Assembly (NCBI GenBank): GCA_028284155.1
Contig: JANQSF010000010.1
Location: 1-64,000 of the forward strand
Direction of reading: 5' to 3'
Length of the DNA: 64,000 bases
DNA from: Phycisphaeraceae bacterium
GTDB taxonomy: Bacteria; Planctomycetota; Phycisphaerae; Phycisphaerales; Phycisphaeraceae
Numbering within the stretch: position 1 is the first letter of the stretch; every line of letters starts with the position of its first letter. The position numbers and the translations under genes were made by a program. The notes beneath the pieces are model-generated. The model was given only the letters and a program-made list of their open reading frames with translations, had not been told where the DNA came from and made no database searches. Positions 9,703 to 17,612 of this stretch are shown one piece after another.

Positions 9703-10773
9703 TCAATATCGCCCGTCGCGGGTCTGGAAATGGGTCGGTTTTCCCAGTGTTTTACCGCCTTGGGCGACCCAGTCACACACCCAGGCGATGACGTGGTCGA
9801 TCGGCGTTTCGGGTGGCCCAAGCAGGTCGTGGCACTTGCTCGCGTTCGAGAGCAGCGCCGTCGGCGCGGGCTCGCCGATGAAGTGCGCGGTTTTGCCGAG
9901 TCGCTCCGCCGTCGCCTGCGCGATGTCGCGCACGGGCAGCGTTTGTGCGCCCGTCACATTGAATGGCGTGGGCGGCGTGGTTGCGTGTTCGAGCAGCCGA
10001 ATCGCCGCGGCGTTCGCGTCGGCTTGCCAAATCCCGTTGAAGTATCCCATGCTCAGGTCGATGGGTTCGTTGCTGAGCACAGCCTGCGCCAGGTCAACCA
10101 GCACGCCGTAACGCGGTTCCAGAGCGTAGTTCAATCGCACGAGCGCCATCGGTGTGCCGTACGTTCGGCTGTGATAGTCGAGCACGCGCTCGCGCGCGAT
10201 CGCGGCGTTGGCATACTCACCGATCGGATTCAACTCATCGCTCTCGACCGACCCGCCGCGCTCGACGGGCGTCATCGGGTAGACGTTGCCCGTCGAGAAC
10301 GCGACCCATGTTGCGCCGCGAAACCGGCGAGCCGCGTAAGCTGGCGCGAGCGTGTTTACCGCCCAGGTCAACGACGGGTTGTCACCCGTGCCGAATTTCA
10401 GACCGACCATGTAGATCACCGACGCCGCGTCCGGCAGGTCGCTGACTGCGTCGGGGTCGAGCAGGTCGCAGCGGATCGTCTCCGCGCCGTACGCTTCCTG
10501 TGCTTGTCGGGCTTCTTCGTTACTGAATCGGCTGACGCTGATGATCCGCAGGTCGTCGCGTGCCCCCTCCAACTGGTCGCGGGCCCGGCAGGCCATGCCC
10601 ACCAGCGACGTGCCCATTTTCCCGCCGCTGCCCAGCACGATCAGCGGATCCGGCAGGTGGGCGATCACGTGTCGGACGTTGGGCCGAGGCTCGCTGAGCC
10701 GCTGCTCGAGTTCACCGAGGTCGGCCGGTCCGGGGGGGGCGGGGGGTACGGGCGGGAGGTCGTGGCTGGTCAT
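9703..10773 (-). CDS. NAD-dependent epimerase/dehydratase-like protein
   Basis: This 356-residue protein looks like an extended short-chain dehydrogenase. It has a Rossmann-type loop (PLIVLGSGGKMGTSLVGMA), a CDLLDPDAV segment for the adenine ring and FSTGNVYPMTP, as in sugar-nucleotide epimerases. Where the usual catalytic YxxxK should be, the sequence reads EYANAAIARERV, so the lysine is missing. It may therefore be catalytically altered or bind NAD without normal hydride chemistry. The ATG at 10771-10773 gives a proline-rich N-terminal tail; an upstream in-frame ATG at 10807-10809 is possible. No pathway partners are adjacent. Sugar or aldonate metabolism is a guess from the family. Confidence 0.7.
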   Translation of the reverse strand: MTSHDLPPVPPAPPGPADLGELEQRLSEPRPNVRHVIAHLPDPLIVLGSGGKMGTSLVGMACRARDQLEGARDDLRIISVSRFSNEEARQAQEAYGAETIRCDLLDPDAVSDLPDAASVIYMVGLKFGTGDNPSLTWAVNTLAPAYAARRFRGATWVAFSTGNVYPMTPVERGGSVESDELNPIGEYANAAIARERVLDYHSRTYGTPMALVRLNYALEPRYGVLVDLAQAVLSNEPIDLSMGYFNGIWQADANAAAIRLLEHATTPPTPFNVTGAQTLPVRDIAQATAERLGKTAHFIGEPAPTALLSNASKCHDLLGPPETPIDHVIAWVCDWVAQGGKTLGKPTHFQTRDGRY

Positions 10774-11124
10774 GGGCGAAATGTAGCAGTTGCAGGCGTT
10801 TGCTGGCATGCGGGCTTAGTCTTGCGACGCCGGTGCAAACGGGCTCGGAACCGGCTTCCGACTCCTCCTCCGTCTTACCCATTTTCTCCGGCTTGTCCCC
10901 TCGACTTGGGGGGTTTATGGCCGATAACATTCCTCAGTCGCGGGGAAGACACCGCGGTCGAGGAAGAGACCGTCCCCCTCCCCAATGCGAGTCGGCCCGC
11001 CGGGCCGGAGTCGAGTCAAACGATGGCGGTCAAGTCGCCGCTGTTCGTGGCCGATGTCAACCCGGGTAGTTTGTGCGGAGTTTGAGGATCACGAAGCCAA
11101 GTCGGGGGGCCGGCGAGGCGGGAC
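10774..11124. other. Intergenic region upstream of the signalling operon
   Basis: This 350-base divergent spacer contains a small hairpin (CGGCCC-GCC-GGGCCG, 10993-11007) and long pyrimidine-rich stretches. Two overlapping short open frames run through it with no convincing ribosome site or codon pattern, so I do not call a gene. It probably contains the promoter and a long leader for the signalling operon. Confidence 0.4.
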
Positions 11125-11748
11125 ATGGGAAGGATGACCAAAAACGGTAAGAGCAATGGCTCGGCGAAGGCCGACGAACTGCGGAGCAAGCAGGTCTTCA
11201 CGACCGGCGAGGCGGCCGAGGTTTGTCGCGTGTCGCAGCAGACGATCATCCGCTGCTTCGACGCCGGCCGACTCAACGGCTTCCGCGTGCCCGGCAGCCG
11301 ATTTCGACGCATCCCGCGTGATGAGTTGTTGCGGTTCATGCGCGAAAACGACATCCCCACCGAGGCGCTCGAAGACAGCCGACGCCGAATCCTCGTCGTC
11401 GACGACGACCCCGAGATCGTCTCGCTGCTGCTCGACGTGCTTGGCAACGATGAGCGGTTCGAGGTGCGCAGCGCCCAGACCGGCTACGACGCCGGCGTGA
11501 TGACCGAGGAGTTTCGTCCGGACGTCATCATCCTCGACTACATGCTGCCGGACATCAACGGCAACGTCGTCTGCCAGACCATCCGCAAGAACCCGAAGCT
11601 GACGGGCATCCGCGTGCTGGTCGTGTCCGGCGTGGTCGATCGAGACGCCGTCCAGGACCTGCTCGACGCAGGGGCCGACGCGTTCATCAAGAAGCCGTTC
11701 GACCTCGGTGAACTGACGTCGCAGATCGACCAGTTGCTGACAGTGTGA
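11125..11748 (+). CDS. HTH (excisionase/MerR-like) plus receiver-domain response regulator
   Basis: This 207-residue protein has an N-terminal DNA-binding helix-turn-helix of the excisionase/MerR-like type (residues about 24-75: VFTTGEAAEVCRVSQQTIIRCFDAGRLNGFRVPGS). A full receiver domain follows (about 88-207). Receiver landmarks are the acidic triad DDD93-95, phosphoacceptor Asp138 in VIILDYMLPD and the lysine in FIKKPF. The order DNA-binding then receiver is the reverse of most response regulators. It is followed after 169 bases by a histidine kinase gene and then by a receiver-GAF gene, so the three likely form one signalling unit. A second in-frame ATG lies nine bases downstream. Confidence 0.85.
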   Translation: MGRMTKNGKSNGSAKADELRSKQVFTTGEAAEVCRVSQQTIIRCFDAGRLNGFRVPGSRFRRIPRDELLRFMRENDIPTEALEDSRRRILVVDDDPEIVSLLLDVLGNDERFEVRSAQTGYDAGVMTEEFRPDVIILDYMLPDINGNVVCQTIRKNPKLTGIRVLVVSGVVDRDAVQDLLDAGADAFIKKPFDLGELTSQIDQLLTV

Positions 11749-11917
11749 CATCCTGTTGAGTGGATGTCGCGGGACGACGGACCTTCCAGCACAACCCTCG
11801 CGAGACGGAGAAAAGATCGGCAGCGCACCTGCAAGGCTAGTGGTTGCGCCTGTCATGCTTGTACTTGCTCTTTGCAAGTAATCACCCGGATCGTGAATTC
11901 CCCTCAGTCGCCAACCC

Positions 11918-14260
11918 ATGCCCGCCACCCTGACGCCCACGAAGTCGGCCAAGACAGACACGAACAAGTCGCGTCGCATCGAGATGATTCTGCGCCAGGT
12001 CGATTCACTGCCGACGTTGCCGGCCGTGGCGTTGCGGTTGCTCAGCCTGACCGCCAGCGATGAGTCCGACGCCCGCGAGGTGATCGAGACCGTTAGCGCC
12101 GACCCCGCGCTGACCGCCAACATCCTGGCCATGTGTCGCCATAGCGACACCGGTGTGCGCAGCGACGGCCTGACGATCGAAAAGGCCGTCTTGTTGCTCG
12201 GCTTCAACGCGGTGCGGAATGCCGTGCTTTCGTTAAAAGTCATGGAGGTATTTGGGCGGGAAGAGCGATCGGGGACGAGCGACGAGCCAGAAGGGGGGAA
12301 GCGACCCGACGACGAATCCCTAGTGGCTAATCGCTCGTCCCTCGTCCCTGCCCCCTTCGATCGCACGGGCTTCTGGCGACACAGTTTGGCTGTAGCCGTC
12401 GCGGCGGAGCAGATTGCCGCCGCACACTCCGATCAGGACGACCTGCCACCGGCCGAGGCCTTCGTGTGCGGCCTGTTGCACGACATCGGCAAACTCGCGA
12501 TCGATTTCGTCCTGCCCAAGAGCTACGACCGCGTCGCTGAACTGGTCGATTTGAACCAGGGCAATATCGCCGAGTTTGAACGGCGGGTGATTGGCATCGA
12601 CCATCACACAGCCGGTAAACGGCTTGCCCAGCAGTGGGATTTGCCGCAGATGCTTCAAGATTGCATCTGGCTGCATGGGGCACCGCTCGAAACGCTGCCG
12701 CAACTCGATCATCGTCGGATGATCGGCCTCGTACGCCTGGCAGATCTGGTCGCACGCCAGCAACATATCGGCTACAGCGGCAACTTCGCGATGAAGGCCG
12801 ACCCGGCTGCGCTCGCCGTGCAACTCGACCTCGATCCAGATCGGGTCGCGCAGGTCACGGAAGAGTTACTGGGCGAAGTCGAGTCACGCCAGCGCGTGCT
12901 CGGCCTGGCCGATGTTCCGACGCACCGCATGTTCCTGGAGTCGATCCAGCAAGCCAATCAGAAACTGGGTCGCTTGAACGCCGCGCTGGACCGACGCAGC
13001 AGAGCGTCGTCGATGCAGGCCAAGGTGCTCGACGCGATCACCATGTTTCACAGCGACGCATCGCCCGGCCGATCGGTGCACGACGCGTTGGCGCAGATCG
13101 GACAGAGCGCCGCCGAAGCTCTTGGCCGAGGTTACTGGGCGATCGTCCATCAGCCGGCCATGGACGACCGGTGGCTGTTGGCTGAATTCGACGAAGCTGG
13201 CATGTCGCCAGAGTTCCGATGGGTCGATCCGCCACTCGATGCGCCCGACATCACCACTATCCACGCGCTGCCGACCGGCATCGAGGGCCCGAACGGCTCG
13301 ATCGCGGCGGCGGGTTTCCTGCCGTTGCTTGGCGGATACCTGTCCCACACCACGGACATTTCATCGCTGCGCGTCCTGCCGTTGGGCTGCGGTTGGGGCA
13401 CGTCGGCCTTGCTCGTTCATGATTGCGACGCGCTGCCGCCGCTGTCGGCCTTGGCGGCGTTGACACAGACGTGGGGCGCGACGCTCGCGGCGGTCAGCCA
13501 ACACGAGGGCGCCCGCCGGCTCAGCGAACAGTTGGCCGAAGCCAACCAGGCGTTGGCCGACGCGCAGGACCAACTGCTGCAAGCCGAGGCGATCAGCAAG
13601 CTCGGCGAACTGGCGTCCGGCGCGGCCCATGAAATGAACAACCCCTTGGCCATCATCAGCGGGCGGGCCCAGTTACTGCTGAACACACTCGACCGCAACG
13701 GCAATGCGCACGCCGCAGCCAAGGTGATTGACGAACAGGCCCGTCGGCTCAGCGAGTTGATCACATCGTTGAGGTTATGGGCTGACCCGCCACAACCCGG
13801 TCGTACACCGACCGACGTAACAGCGTTGCTCAACCGCATCGTCGGCGGATTCATCGATGAGTTATCACAACGGCATGCGCCGGTGTCGTTACAAGTCAAA
13901 CACGACCTGCCGACGATCGACCTCGACCCGATCATGGTGACCGACGCGTTGCACGAGTTGTTGCGCAACGCCGTACAGTCGCAGCCCAAGTCGGCTGTGC
14001 ATGTCATCGGCCGAGTCAACCGTGCGGACCGCATGTTGGTCGTGCAGGTGATCGACGACGGCGTGGGGATGGATGCACACACGCTGAGCCACGCGATGGA
14101 CCCGTTCTTCAGCGCCAAGCCGGCGGGTCGTCTTATCGGCATGGGACTGCCCCGTGCGCGCCAGCTTATTGCGGCGCACGGCGGTCAACTCCACCTGCGC
14201 AGCCTGCCCGGTGAGGGAACGATCGCAACGGTTTCCTTGCCGCTGGATTCGCCTCGTTGA
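11918..14260 (+). CDS. HDOD-HD-GAF-like sensor histidine kinase
   Basis: This 780-residue cytoplasmic protein starts with an HDOD domain (about 20-110; LPTLPAVALRLLSLTASDES, SADPALTANILAM). An HD-type region follows (about 150-250; HSLAVAVAAEQIAAAH, LLHDIGKLAIDFVLP, IGIDHHTAG). Then come a coiled coil, a degenerate sensory region (about 370-530), a HisKA dimerisation helix with GAAHEMNNPLAIISGRAQ and an HATPase domain with ELLRNAVQSQ, DDGVGMD and GMGLPRARQLI. No membrane segment is visible. It is probably the partner of the receiver proteins on either side. Residues about 112-147 form a low-complexity insert between HDOD and HD regions that coincides with a dispersed DNA repeat (see that entry). 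Confidence 0.88.
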   Translation: MPATLTPTKSAKTDTNKSRRIEMILRQVDSLPTLPAVALRLLSLTASDESDAREVIETVSADPALTANILAMCRHSDTGVRSDGLTIEKAVLLLGFNAVRNAVLSLKVMEVFGREERSGTSDEPEGGKRPDDESLVANRSSLVPAPFDRTGFWRHSLAVAVAAEQIAAAHSDQDDLPPAEAFVCGLLHDIGKLAIDFVLPKSYDRVAELVDLNQGNIAEFERRVIGIDHHTAGKRLAQQWDLPQMLQDCIWLHGAPLETLPQLDHRRMIGLVRLADLVARQQHIGYSGNFAMKADPAALAVQLDLDPDRVAQVTEELLGEVESRQRVLGLADVPTHRMFLESIQQANQKLGRLNAALDRRSRASSMQAKVLDAITMFHSDASPGRSVHDALAQIGQSAAEALGRGYWAIVHQPAMDDRWLLAEFDEAGMSPEFRWVDPPLDAPDITTIHALPTGIEGPNGSIAAAGFLPLLGGYLSHTTDISSLRVLPLGCGWGTSALLVHDCDALPPLSALAALTQTWGATLAAVSQHEGARRLSEQLAEANQALADAQDQLLQAEAISKLGELASGAAHEMNNPLAIISGRAQLLLNTLDRNGNAHAAAKVIDEQARRLSELITSLRLWADPPQPGRTPTDVTALLNRIVGGFIDELSQRHAPVSLQVKHDLPTIDLDPIMVTDALHELLRNAVQSQPKSAVHVIGRVNRADRMLVVQVIDDGVGMDAHTLSHAMDPFFSAKPAGRLIGMGLPRARQLIAAHGGQLHLRSLPGEGTIATVSLPLDSPR
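12258..12355. repeat. Dispersed palindromic repeat inserted in frame in a coding gene
   Basis: Inside the HDOD-kinase gene, GGGACGAGCGACGAG (12272-12286) faces CTAATCGCTCGTCCC (12327-12341), forming an imperfect inverted repeat. The right half matches intergenic copies at 17572, 20207 and 29183. The insert keeps the reading frame and encodes a polar, low-complexity linker between two folded domains. Confidence 0.7.
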
Positions 14261-14320
14261 TTGGCCGATGTTGCTCGCGGACCATCGGCGTATTGATGGT
14301 CCGTGGAGCAGGAGGAAGTA

Positions 14321-15442
14321 GTGACTCGTCCACGCAGAGCCTCAGACCCGCCCGTGACCGCGACGACCAGCCGAAGACGCCCCCTCCGGCTGCTGCTGGT
14401 GGAAACCGGCCACGACGTGGACGCCGCCGTCGCGCAGGCCGCGCGCCTGCATAGCTTCGACGTCGTCCGCGCCGGCGGAGTGGCCGAAGCGCGTCAGCTC
14501 TCGCAGGACAAGCCCATCGACATCGTCCTGGCCGACTCCGAACTGCACGACGGTTGCGGCATCGAACTGGCGGCCGACCTGCGTCGCACGCTCTCGACCC
14601 GGCCGCAGACCTTGGTCATGACGGCTAAGCAGAGCTTTAGCACGGCGTTGAAGGCGATCCGTTTCGGCATCCGCGACCTGCTGGTCAAGCCGATGAACCA
14701 CGACGAACTCGGCCACCGGCTCGGCGAGGCCGCCGCCCGCGCCCGTTCGGCGGGCAAGCGTCGGCGACGATACAAACGACTCCGCCGCGCCTGCCGTGAC
14801 CTCGACGTGACACGCAAGGAAGTCGGCCAACAGGTCGACGTGCTGTGCGAAGACCTGGTCGTCGCGTATCAAGAGTTGGCTCAGCAAATGCAGCAGGTCG
14901 TTTACGCCAGCGAGTTCGGCGCGATCATCCGGCAGGAACTCGATCTCGAACAACTGCTTCGCTGTGTGCTCGAGTTTGTCGTGGAGAAGGCCGGCCCGAC
15001 CAACGCGGCCGTCTTCCTCCCCGCCAACGCGCACGAGTACACGCTCGGCGGCTATGTGAATTACGACACCATCAGCGGGTCGCCCGACCTGCTGCTCGAA
15101 CACCTGGCCGACGTGGCCGTGCCCGCCATCGCCGACCACGACGGTGTCCTGCTGCTCGACGACAACGCCGGGTTGCATCAATGGCTCGGCGACGACGCCG
15201 CGCACTTGGAAGACTGTCATGTCCTGGCGTCGACCGGCCGACACGACGACGAGGTGTTGGCGGTGCTCATGCTATTCCGCGACGGCGAAGACCCGTTCGC
15301 CGCTCAGGCGCTAGAAGCGATGGAAACGATCACGCCGATGTTGGCTGATCACTTGGCCCGCATCATCCGCGTCCATCACCGCCACCTGCCCGACGACGAC
15401 AGCGAGTTGTACGGCGGCGAATCCGGCGGACTCGCGGCGTGA
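14321..15442 (+). CDS. Receiver-like plus GAF domain signalling protein
   Basis: The 373-residue product has an N-terminal receiver-like domain (about 20-140) with putative phosphoacceptor Asp72 in VLADSELHDG and a lysine in LLVKPM. The usual acidic pair is replaced by VETGHD, so phosphorylation may be weak or altered. A basic coiled-coil linker (KRRRRYKRLRRACRD) leads to a GAF-like domain (about 205-350). The GTG at 14321 was chosen because AGGAGG lies five bases upstream; an earlier in-frame GTG at 14303 overlaps that ribosome site. It is the third gene of the 11-15 kb signalling operon, 60 bases after the kinase. It has no DNA-binding or output-enzyme domain, so it may be a phosphorelay or sensor partner. 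Confidence 0.8.
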   Translation: MTRPRRASDPPVTATTSRRRPLRLLLVETGHDVDAAVAQAARLHSFDVVRAGGVAEARQLSQDKPIDIVLADSELHDGCGIELAADLRRTLSTRPQTLVMTAKQSFSTALKAIRFGIRDLLVKPMNHDELGHRLGEAAARARSAGKRRRRYKRLRRACRDLDVTRKEVGQQVDVLCEDLVVAYQELAQQMQQVVYASEFGAIIRQELDLEQLLRCVLEFVVEKAGPTNAAVFLPANAHEYTLGGYVNYDTISGSPDLLLEHLADVAVPAIADHDGVLLLDDNAGLHQWLGDDAAHLEDCHVLASTGRHDDEVLAVLMLFRDGEDPFAAQALEAMETITPMLADHLARIIRVHHRHLPDDDSELYGGESGGLAA

Positions 15443-15470
15443 AGTGAACAGAGATGACTTGGTGATTGGG

Positions 15471-15542
15471 TGCCACTGGCGGCTTGTCCGCCGGTGTTGT
15501 CGATGTTCAGCATTTGCACTGGCGGCCAAGCCGCCAGTGGCA
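15471..15542. repeat. Nested inverted repeat (15-base perfect outer arms)
   Basis: TGCCACTGGCGGCTT at 15471-15485 is perfectly complementary to AAGCCGCCAGTGGCA at 15528-15542. Each arm also carries an inner hairpin (GGCGG-CTTGT-CCGCC and GGCGG-CCAAG-CCGCC). It sits between the convergent receiver-GAF gene and the BMC gene and may double as a terminator. Confidence 0.9.
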
Positions 15543-15558
15543 CACGAACTGCCGGCGT

Positions 15559-16224
15559 CTACGGCTTCGGAATCAACTGCAACACGTCCTCACTCGGTCG
15601 CGCGATGACATGCGACGCGATCAGGTTGCCCAGCCCGTCGACCTTGGCCTTACCCGCTTCGACGGCCGCCTCGACCGCGGCAACGTCGCCCTGGATGATG
15701 ACGGTGATGTACCCGCCGCCGAGCTTCTCTCGGCCGATGACCTGAACGTTGCCGCTCTTGCAGGCCGTGTCGATCGCCTCGATGACGGCCGTGTAGCCCT
15801 GCGTCTCAATGAAGCCGATCGCGGCGGGGGGCGAGGTCGTTTTGCGGGATGTTTCAGCCATGTCTTGCGTGTCCTGTCGGCCGGCGTCGCCGCGCGACCC
15901 GGCCGGGGTGTAAACGATATACGACTCGAGCAAGCCCGCGTAATCGCGCGGCCCGTCGATGGTCAGGCCCCATGGCTCGTCGTCCGGGTTGCGGATGATC
16001 GAGGCGGTGCAGTCGACACGGAACATCGCAGCGACTTCGCGGGCTGCTTCGACCGCCGCTTCAAGTGCGCCGGGGTCGCCCGCGAGTTTGATGCACGTCC
16101 CGGCCAGGTCGTTCTGTTCGACCTGCACGACGGCGACGCCCGACGCTTTCTGCGCCGTGTCGAGCGCGACCATTGACGCGGTCAGCGTACGCATCTCGAT
16201 CATGGCGACGGCGGGGCGGGGCAT
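15559..16224 (-). CDS. Tandem-domain bacterial microcompartment shell protein (BMC-T-like)
   Basis: The 221-residue product contains two BMC folds. The first (about 6-80) is divergent (AVAMIEMRTLTASMVALDTA, VAVVQVEQNDLAG). The second (about 134-212) is canonical (AAIGFIETQGYTAVIEAIDT, VIGREKLGGGYITVIIQGD, ASHVIARPSEDV). Two domains per chain suggest a trimer-forming BMC-T tile of a protein-shelled organelle. The linker of about 50 residues is long for BMC-T. An internal ATG at 15859-15861 begins MAETSRKTTSPPAAIGFIE, with AGGA ten bases upstream, which could give a free single-domain hexamer subunit. The gene lies 111 bases downstream of an aldolase-family gene on the same strand. No pentamer or other shell gene is in the window. 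Confidence 0.88.
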   Translation of the reverse strand: MPRPAVAMIEMRTLTASMVALDTAQKASGVAVVQVEQNDLAGTCIKLAGDPGALEAAVEAAREVAAMFRVDCTASIIRNPDDEPWGLTIDGPRDYAGLLESYIVYTPAGSRGDAGRQDTQDMAETSRKTTSPPAAIGFIETQGYTAVIEAIDTACKSGNVQVIGREKLGGGYITVIIQGDVAAVEAAVEAGKAKVDGLGNLIASHVIARPSEDVLQLIPKP

Positions 16225-16280
16225 AGGGACTTCAATTTGAATCAACAAGGTTTGGGCGGGTTGGTTGTTCTGGTCTTTAT

Positions 16281-16335
16281 GGATGATTGATGATGGATGA
16301 TGTCGTCGCGTCCGGACATCATCAATCATCCATCC
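16281..16335. repeat. Inverted repeat between aldolase and shell genes
   Basis: GGATGATTGATGATGGATGA (from 16281) faces GACATCATCAATCATCCATC (from 16315). The units are themselves tandem GATGATT-like repeats, and the dyad is imperfect. It lies in the 111-base gap between the two cotranscribed genes. It may affect mRNA stability or relative expression of shell and enzyme. Confidence 0.7.
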
Positions 16336-17346
16336 TCATATCACCCCTCGGCCTTTGAGTTCTTCGATCACGCCTTGCGCAATCTGCGCGACGCGGTCGC
16401 GCGTCGTGTCGCCTGTTCTAGGCGGGCAGCCTTCGGTCGGCGCATCCGTGTAGCCAAAGTCGGCGATGATGCATTGAAGGACACGTTGCAACGCGGCGCG
16501 GTCGATCTGTTGCGTGTCGCTCAACGGCTGTCGGCCCGGTCCCATGTCGAAACCACGACATTCGACGGCCGCGCGCAGGCCTTCGGGGAAGTCGGCCGCG
16601 TAGACGATCGCGTCGAACAGTTCGAGCAATCGCAGTTGCAGTGTGCGCGCCTCGTCGAGTTGGTTGTTCACGGTCAGGTCGTACAGGGCGCGCATGAACT
16701 CGGGCACGACGCCGCTGGTCGCGTTCGTCCCGCCGTCGGCGCCCATGACCAGCATCGGCACGAGTGCCGCCTCCCAGCCGGACAGGAACGCGAATTCGGG
16801 CCGAACGGGCTTGACCGCCGCGAGCACGCGCAACATGAAGCTGATGTCACCGGATGAGTCTTTCATCGCGACGACGCGCGGGAACTCGACGAGCCTGCGG
16901 ATGGTCGGCACGTCGATGGGCGACGCGAACATCGGGATGTTGTAAAGCGTCACGTCGATCGGCGTGTTCTGGGCGATCTGCTTGAAGTACGCGTATACGG
17001 ACTCGGGGCTGAGCTTGTAGTAGAACGGCGAGACGATGGCGACGGCCCGCGCGCCGTAGCCGTGGTATGTCTCGCAGGCGCGGATCGTTTCGCTGACGTT
17101 CGCCTCGGCGGCGCCGGCCAACACGGGCACGCGGCCGGCCGCCTGCTCGCAGACGACCTGCACGATGAGCCGGCGTTCCTCGGCCGTGAATCGCAGGAAC
17201 TCACCCGATGACCCGTTCGGGTACAGGCCGTGCACGCCGTGGTCGATCAGCCAATCGACGTAGCGGCGCAGCTCGCCCTCATTGATCCGCCCGTCGCTGT
17301 GCAGTGGGACCATGTTGGGCGTGAAGATGCCTTTGAGGTCGGTCAT
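16336..17346 (-). CDS. DapA/NanA-family aldolase with C-terminal encapsulation-like helix
   Basis: This 336-residue protein is a class I (Schiff-base) lyase of the dihydrodipicolinate synthase/N-acetylneuraminate lyase family. The pyruvate-binding GSSGE is at 45-49, the catalytic tyrosine at 135 in LYNIP and the Schiff-base lysine at 162 in AMKDSSGD. Typical members end near residue 295-300. Here a Pro/Gly/Thr-rich linker (about 301-315) leads to a terminal helix, [18 protein letters not shown], with hydrophobic residues on one face (V, I, V, I, L). That is the layout of BMC encapsulation peptides, and the next gene downstream encodes a BMC shell protein. A 2-keto-3-deoxy-acid aldolase is a reasonable guess. 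True DapA is less likely because of the context. Confidence 0.85.
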   Translation of the reverse strand: MTDLKGIFTPNMVPLHSDGRINEGELRRYVDWLIDHGVHGLYPNGSSGEFLRFTAEERRLIVQVVCEQAAGRVPVLAGAAEANVSETIRACETYHGYGARAVAIVSPFYYKLSPESVYAYFKQIAQNTPIDVTLYNIPMFASPIDVPTIRRLVEFPRVVAMKDSSGDISFMLRVLAAVKPVRPEFAFLSGWEAALVPMLVMGADGGTNATSGVVPEFMRALYDLTVNNQLDEARTLQLRLLELFDAIVYAADFPEGLRAAVECRGFDMGPGRQPLSDTQQIDRAALQRVLQCIIADFGYTDAPTEGCPPRTGDTTRDRVAQIAQGVIEELKGRGVI

Positions 17347-17350
17347 GGCG

Positions 17351-17402
17351 GTCGAAGGTCGAAGGTCGAAGGTCGAAAGTCAAATGTCGAAAGTCGGGAG
17401 TC
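17351..17402. repeat. Seven-base direct repeats (GTCGAAG units)
   Basis: About seven consecutive 7-base units read GTCGAAG three times and then decay to GTCGAAA, GTCAAAT, GTCGAAA and GTCGGGA. They start five bases upstream of the aldolase ATG, so slippage here would alter its leader or ribosome-site spacing. Confidence 0.8.
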
Positions 17403-17451
17403 AGGGGGCAGAAGTCATGGAACAAAGGTCGTGGATCAGGGGCAGTTCATT

Positions 17452-17531
17452 AAGCCGGGTCTTTCCGAAGACCCGGATAAGCTTCGCAGGTTTTCTCAAA
17501 CCCAATCCGGGCCTTCGGAAAGGCCCGGCTT
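17452..17531. repeat. Nested inverted repeat with covarying inner stems
   Basis: The arms are at 17452-17478 and 17505-17531. Each folds on itself: the left inner stem is GGGTC..GACCC, the right is GGGCC..GGCCC. The two differences between arms are compensatory within each arm. A second copy of this family at 20284 shows the same two variants in swapped order. Confidence 0.9.
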
Positions 17532-17571
17532 AGAGGGCAATCATCATCGAACGACTGCACTTTCGGTCGGA

Positions 17572-17612
17572 ATCCCTTGTGGCTCTCGCTCGTACCTTGT
17601 CGCTCTCTTCCC
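17572..17612. repeat. Copy of the dispersed CCCTAGTGGCT-type repeat
   Basis: The segment AATCCCTTGTGGCTCTCGCT and the following CGTACCTTGTCGCTCTC align with copies at 12318, 20207 (reverse) and 29183. It sits just upstream of the hydroxyacid dehydrogenase start and may have carried in or displaced regulatory sequence. Confidence 0.6.

Noticed and set aside
10800..11069. Short open frames upstream of the signalling operon.
   Set aside because: They overlap each other in different frames and lack a convincing ribosome site or recognisable product.
17351..17402. Seven-base repeats as a possible iteron-type replication origin.
   Set aside because: There is no dnaA, repA, DnaA-box cluster or AT-rich unwinding region beside them.
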